From CAXXOK01 sp035399245 (GTDB lineage: Bacteria > Bacillota > Clostridia > Christensenellales > Aristaeellaceae), in assembly GCA_035399245.1 (NCBI GenBank), contig DAOPIR010000130.1, positions 1-8,291 on the forward strand: a stretch of 8,291 nt of DNA, written 5' to 3'. Made by a program: the position numbers and the translations under genes. The notes under the pieces are model-generated. The model had not been told where the DNA came from and did no database searches. It worked only from the letters and a program-made list of their open reading frames with translations. This document shows, piece after piece, positions 6,065 through 8,291 of the stretch. Every line of letters starts with the position of its first letter. Position 1 is the stretch's first letter.

Positions 6065-7387
6065 TTACCAGGTGGCCTTGCTTGCCTCTGTTACACAGGC
6101 TTGATGCGCGGAATCGACCTTTTCGGTTTCGTGCGTTTTGCTGTTTTTAAAATGGATACAGAAATGGCCGTCAAAGTTGTTGCCGGATATGGTAGTGGTT
6201 CCGTGCGGCATACCGTTCATGGAAGCGGCGTATACTTTGTTTTTATACAGGATCAGGATAGGACGTCTGCTCCAGCTCCAGGAACCGCCATAGATGCTCT
6301 TCATCGTTGCGGTATCCTCGGCGGTAAGCGGTTCTGCATCCAGATGGTTTACGCCGCTCCAGCGCTTGGCTTTAAAGGTTTTTCCCGTGCGCACATCCTT
6401 GATGGTAAAGGTGGCATGCTTGGGAATAACGGCGCTGACATTATCCTCAAACCAGTCCAGCACAAGTGTTTCGTAAGTGGTCGAAGAGGATGAGGATGAT
6501 GAGGAAGACGCTTCGGTTGTCATCCCGCTGAACAGCACACGAATGGTAGAGGTTCCGGCAATGCCGTCCTGCTTCATCCCTCTGTTTTTTTGAAAATGCT
6601 TCACGGCTTCCACGGTTTGGGTACCATAATCACCGTCAATCACACTGTTATAGTATCCCAAAAGGTACAGTGCCTGCTGCACCTTGATGACATCCGAGCC
6701 GGAATCGCCCTCGGAGCATGCATCGGGAACCGATCCGATTTCGGCATAGCTGGAAACGACATTTTTCGTGCTGGTTGAGGAGGCAACTGATTCATACTGG
6801 TCATCATCCTCTGAACCTACGGCATCCGATCCGGATACTGTGATATCCGAGGTTCTAGCGCAGCTGCCAAAGATCGCGGTGATGGTATGCTTGCCGGCAA
6901 TGCCGTCCTCATACAGATCATTGGCCTGCTGAAACAGCGCAACGGCTGTGGTGGTTCCGTTGCCATATATCCCGTCGGCTTTCATGGTATAGTATCCAAG
7001 TATAGCCAGCGCTTTTTGAAGCTTCTTTACATCATTGCCTTCATCGCCGATATTCAATGCGCCGGGCGCGTCGCCCAGATCATCAATTTTATCCTGATTG
7101 GCAATAACGGAGCTGTCCGACATATCTACATATTGCTGCATAATGTAGCCTGTAAAATTTCCGTAACGAACACGGTACCATTCACCGGATGTACGAAGCA
7201 CCGTAACCTTTTCACCCTCCGGTAAGGTTTGCAGAGCTTTGGAGGTTTTGGAGGATTCTTCACGCAGCACTACTTTTACATTAATATAGCCGATATCAGT
7301 AGCTAATGCGCTGAACAAAGGCAGCACAATAATGCATAGGGATAGCAATACGATGGTTAGAAACTTCGATGGAATATGATACTTCAT
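6065..7387 (-). CDS. Secreted SH3b / peptidoglycan-binding protein with YkuD-like C-terminal domain
   Basis: Predicted exported protein of 440 residues acting at the cell wall. Residues 1-29 form a signal peptide (basic start, hydrophobic 9-24, likely cleavage after ALA). A bacterial SH3 domain spans about 31-88 (VREEPSK-like start, GEWYRVRYGNFTGYI). Two peptidoglycan-binding type 1 domains follow at about 110-174 and 222-286, each with LQxALxxLGYY, DGxYGxxT, FQ and DGIAGxxT. They are joined by an acidic Ser/Thr linker (175-218). A nine-serine linker (294-302) leads to the C-terminal domain (305-440), which contains NHLDAEPLT, GGSWSWSRRP, MNGMPHG (H395) and GHFCIHF (H408, C410, H412), then H419 and H428. 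I do not recognise this domain with certainty; the HG...HxCI pattern resembles the active site of L,D-transpeptidases. Start at ATG 7387 is set by AAAGGGGG ten bases upstream and by the promoter position; the ATG at 7435 lies next to the -10 and would not be transcribed. Confidence 0.88.
   Translation of the reverse strand: MKYHIPSKFLTIVLLSLCIIVLPLFSALATDIGYINVKVVLREESSKTSKALQTLPEGEKVTVLRTSGEWYRVRYGNFTGYIMQQYVDMSDSSVIANQDKIDDLGDAPGALNIGDEGNDVKKLQKALAILGYYTMKADGIYGNGTTTAVALFQQANDLYEDGIAGKHTITAIFGSCARTSDITVSGSDAVGSEDDDQYESVASSTSTKNVVSSYAEIGSVPDACSEGDSGSDVIKVQQALYLLGYYNSVIDGDYGTQTVEAVKHFQKNRGMKQDGIAGTSTIRVLFSGMTTEASSSSSSSSSTTYETLVLDWFEDNVSAVIPKHATFTIKDVRTGKTFKAKRWSGVNHLDAEPLTAEDTATMKSIYGGSWSWSRRPILILYKNKVYAASMNGMPHGTTTISGNNFDGHFCIHFKNSKTHETEKVDSAHQACVTEASKATW
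6480..6506 (-). repeat. Polyserine-encoding tract
   Basis: Nine consecutive serine codons of mixed TCN type (TCT, TCC, TCA, TCG) encode residues 294-302 of the secreted protein. They form a low-complexity linker between the second peptidoglycan-binding domain and the C-terminal domain. The near-repetitive TCN pattern could allow in-frame length change between strains. Confidence 0.8.
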
Positions 7388-7397
7388 TGGTTTGAAA

Positions 7398-7405
7398 CCC
7401 CCTTT
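7398..7405 (-). promoter_or_regulatory. Ribosome binding site of the secreted protein gene
   Basis: AAAGGGGG on the minus strand, ten bases before ATG 7387. It fixes the start and excludes the 16-residue upstream extension. Confidence 0.82.
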
Positions 7406-7435
7406 GAAGCGCAGAGAAATTGCTGTATCAGTCAT

Positions 7436-7464
7436 AATATATTACGATATTGTTAATTTGTCAA
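7436..7464 (-). promoter_or_regulatory. Sigma-A promoter of the secreted protein gene
   Basis: On the minus strand, TTGACA (7459-7464) and TATATT (7436-7441) are separated by 17 bases. Transcription should begin near 7429, giving a leader of about 42 bases. The ATG at 7433-7435 therefore falls between the -10 and the start point. Confidence 0.85.
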
Positions 7465-7552
7465 TACAACGGTTACCATATACGTTACAGCGTAGCAATA
7501 TAAATAGCACGCGTGGTACTAAAAAAGACCAAAGAACAAACATTGTAAACTA

Positions 7553-7580
7553 TTGACAAATTTAATTAGACGGATAAACT
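7553..7580 (+). promoter_or_regulatory. Plus-strand sigma-A promoter candidate
   Basis: TTGACA (7553-7558) is followed after 16 bases by TAAACT (7575-7580), four of six -10 bases. It points toward the gene at 7808. Its -35 context TATTGACAAATT is an exact inverted copy of that of the minus-strand promoter (7455-7466). Confidence 0.55.
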
Positions 7581-7672
7581 AAAAAAGGAATATGAATTTG
7601 GTCATCGATTGGATGATAACGGTGTACATAATAAAATGTTTATGCTCTCCAAAATCAGTAATTTAAATCATA

Positions 7673-7692
7673 AACATCACAACCATGATGTT
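7673..7692. repeat. Short inverted repeat in the leader region
   Basis: AACATCA (7673-7679) and TGATGTT (7686-7692) form a 7-bp stem with a 6-base loop. The stem is AT-rich and has no T-tract behind it on plus, so it is not a convincing terminator. Confidence 0.5.
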
Positions 7693-7807
7693 ACTGTTTC
7701 CCACTGATTGGATAATTGTTATTCAGGGTGAACTATGAGAATTAGACAAGGAGCCAAGCAAAACGTTTGCATGTATTGCCTAAACTATCGAAGGGTTTGA
7801 ATTTAGT

Positions 7808-8291
7808 ATGAAAAAACTCAATGGTACCGTCACGCTCTCAATCCTTGATGAGGATAATAGCCAGCGCGTGATATTTAGGATATTTCCGCTATGCACCAAA
7901 GAAGGGCTTATCTTTCAGGACAGAAAAGCGTCCTACCCTGACTATGGGAGCATTCGGATCATCCCCGATAAACGCGAGCAATCCAGCTTTAAGGAACGCA
8001 TGCACGAACTCGGCAAACTCTGCTGTGTTCAGCTTTGCGCTGAAGGGAAAGAGCTTACAAAAATTCGCCAGAACCGCAATTATGATCCCAACCAAGGGGA
8101 ATGCAATCAATATGCGATATATTCCGACGTGATTTGCGGCTTTGAAAAAGAAGCGATTTTTGAGGTATACAAAGAGGAGCAGGAATATACACAGGCTTTT
8201 ACGCCCGAAGTTTTAATCCAGCGTGGTATGGTACTATACGGGCCGTTAAAGCGCGAGGAAACGGCACAGTGGGATACTTTAAAACCATTCG
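7808..8291 (+). CDS. Hypothetical protein, 3' end outside the window
   Basis: An open frame of 161 codons runs from ATG 7808 to the window edge with no stop. An in-frame stop at 7781-7783 bounds it upstream, and AAGGG (7791-7795) lies 12 bases before the ATG. The product (MKKLNGTVTLSILDEDN...) has no signal peptide or membrane helix and is predicted cytoplasmic, with alternating hydrophobic strands at the N-terminus (LNGTVTLSI, VIFRIFPL). Segments with a conserved look are YPDYGSIRIIPDKREQ (43-58), FKERMHELGKLC (61-72), KIRQNRNY (85-92) and NQYAIYSDVIC (100-110). It has six cysteines (29, 72, 73, 77, 99, 110) but no regular metal-binding spacing. It resembles conserved hypothetical proteins of Clostridia from memory, but I cannot name a family or function. 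Codon use and GC resemble the other genes here, unlike the AT-rich sequence before it. Confidence 0.85.
   Translation, partial: MKKLNGTVTLSILDEDNSQRVIFRIFPLCTKEGLIFQDRKASYPDYGSIRIIPDKREQSSFKERMHELGKLCCVQLCAEGKELTKIRQNRNYDPNQGECNQYAIYSDVICGFEKEAIFEVYKEEQEYTQAFTPEVLIQRGMVLYGPLKREETAQWDTLKPF

Larger units (their letters stand above)
7465..7807. other. AT-rich intergenic region without a supported gene
   Basis: This region is visibly AT-richer than the flanking genes. It holds an imperfect palindrome TAGCACGCGTGGTA (7505-7518), a plus-strand promoter candidate (7553-7580), short reading frames of doubtful value (24 codons at 7592-7666 with AAGGAA only one base before the ATG; a histidine-rich 23-codon frame at 7636-7707 with no ribosome binding site) and a 7-bp stem-loop (7673-7692). 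No RNA gene, transposase remnant or known riboswitch was recognised. If the plus promoter serves the gene at 7808, the leader is about 220 bases. Confidence 0.7.

Noticed and set aside
7388..7435. N-terminal extension of the secreted protein to ATG 7435
   Set aside because: The ATG is directly beside the -10 element and upstream of the predicted transcription start; the internal ATG has a strong ribosome binding site and a clean signal peptide.
7607..7713. GATTGGAT direct repeats at 7607-7614 and 7706-7713
   Set aside because: Only eight bases, 99 apart, in AT-rich DNA; no flanking similarity or symmetry suggests insertion or binding.
7725..7733. AGGGTGAAC resembling the T-box motif
   Set aside because: The core GG-ACC-GCG is missing, no terminator/antiterminator pair is seen, and the downstream gene is not a known T-box target.
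7771..7800. Nine-codon frame after AAGGAG (7748-7753)
   Set aside because: Spacing of 17 bases is too long and the peptide is too short to support.

Overview
The window looks like a chromosomal segment of a Bacillota (Firmicutes) bacterium, most likely a member of Clostridia with about half GC. The first 3.8 kb carries the gene order PP2C phosphatase, PASTA kinase, RsgA, Rpe, which is a classic conserved cluster of that phylum. Sigma-A-type promoters with 17-bp spacers, strong AGGAGG-type ribosome binding sites and hairpin terminators fit the same assignment. The genus cannot be decided from the sequence alone.

Layout. Positions 1-3779 (+) are four tightly packed genes whose ends overlap by 4, 4 and 8 bases: the C-terminal part of a PrpC-type phosphatase, the membrane Ser/Thr kinase PrkC with three PASTA repeats, the ribosome-assembly GTPase RsgA, and ribulose-phosphate 3-epimerase. 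The operon promoter lies upstream of the window. A long hairpin and a T-tract close it (3794-3855). Positions 3879-5513 (-) hold one acyl-CoA synthetase (AMP-binding family) transcribed from a perfect-consensus promoter. The divergent intergenic region (5514-5724) also holds repeated TCTCAT motifs around the putative promoter of a small membrane protein that looks like DUF4342 (5725-6012, +). A bidirectional terminator (6015-6051) separates that gene from a secreted SH3b/peptidoglycan-binding protein on the minus strand (6065-7387). An AT-rich intergenic region follows (7388-7807), with two divergent promoters facing away from each other and no convincing gene. The last gene (7808 to the window end, +) encodes a conserved-looking hypothetical protein cut by the boundary.

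How the genes fit together. PrpC and PrkC are an antagonistic phosphatase/kinase pair that senses cell-wall material (muropeptides/lipid II) through PASTA repeats. In Bacillus subtilis the RsgA orthologue is a known PrkC/PrpC substrate, and it also has a reported metabolite-repair role that protects the pentose phosphate pathway, in which Rpe acts. The overlapping order therefore links wall sensing, ribosome assembly and pentose metabolism. The secreted protein at 6065-7387 is also directed at the cell wall, but nothing in the sequence shows a link to PrkC.

The items most worth a second look are: the C-terminal domain of the secreted protein, whose HG...GHFCIHF pattern resembles a degenerate YkuD L,D-transpeptidase active site; the TCTCAT dyad over a -10 element at 5655-5682; an in-frame 60-bp offset repeat in the acyl-CoA synthetase; and the symmetric arrangement of the two promoters at 7436-7580. 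Most of the window is ordinary core genome, and I see no defence system, mobile element, CRISPR array or RNA gene.
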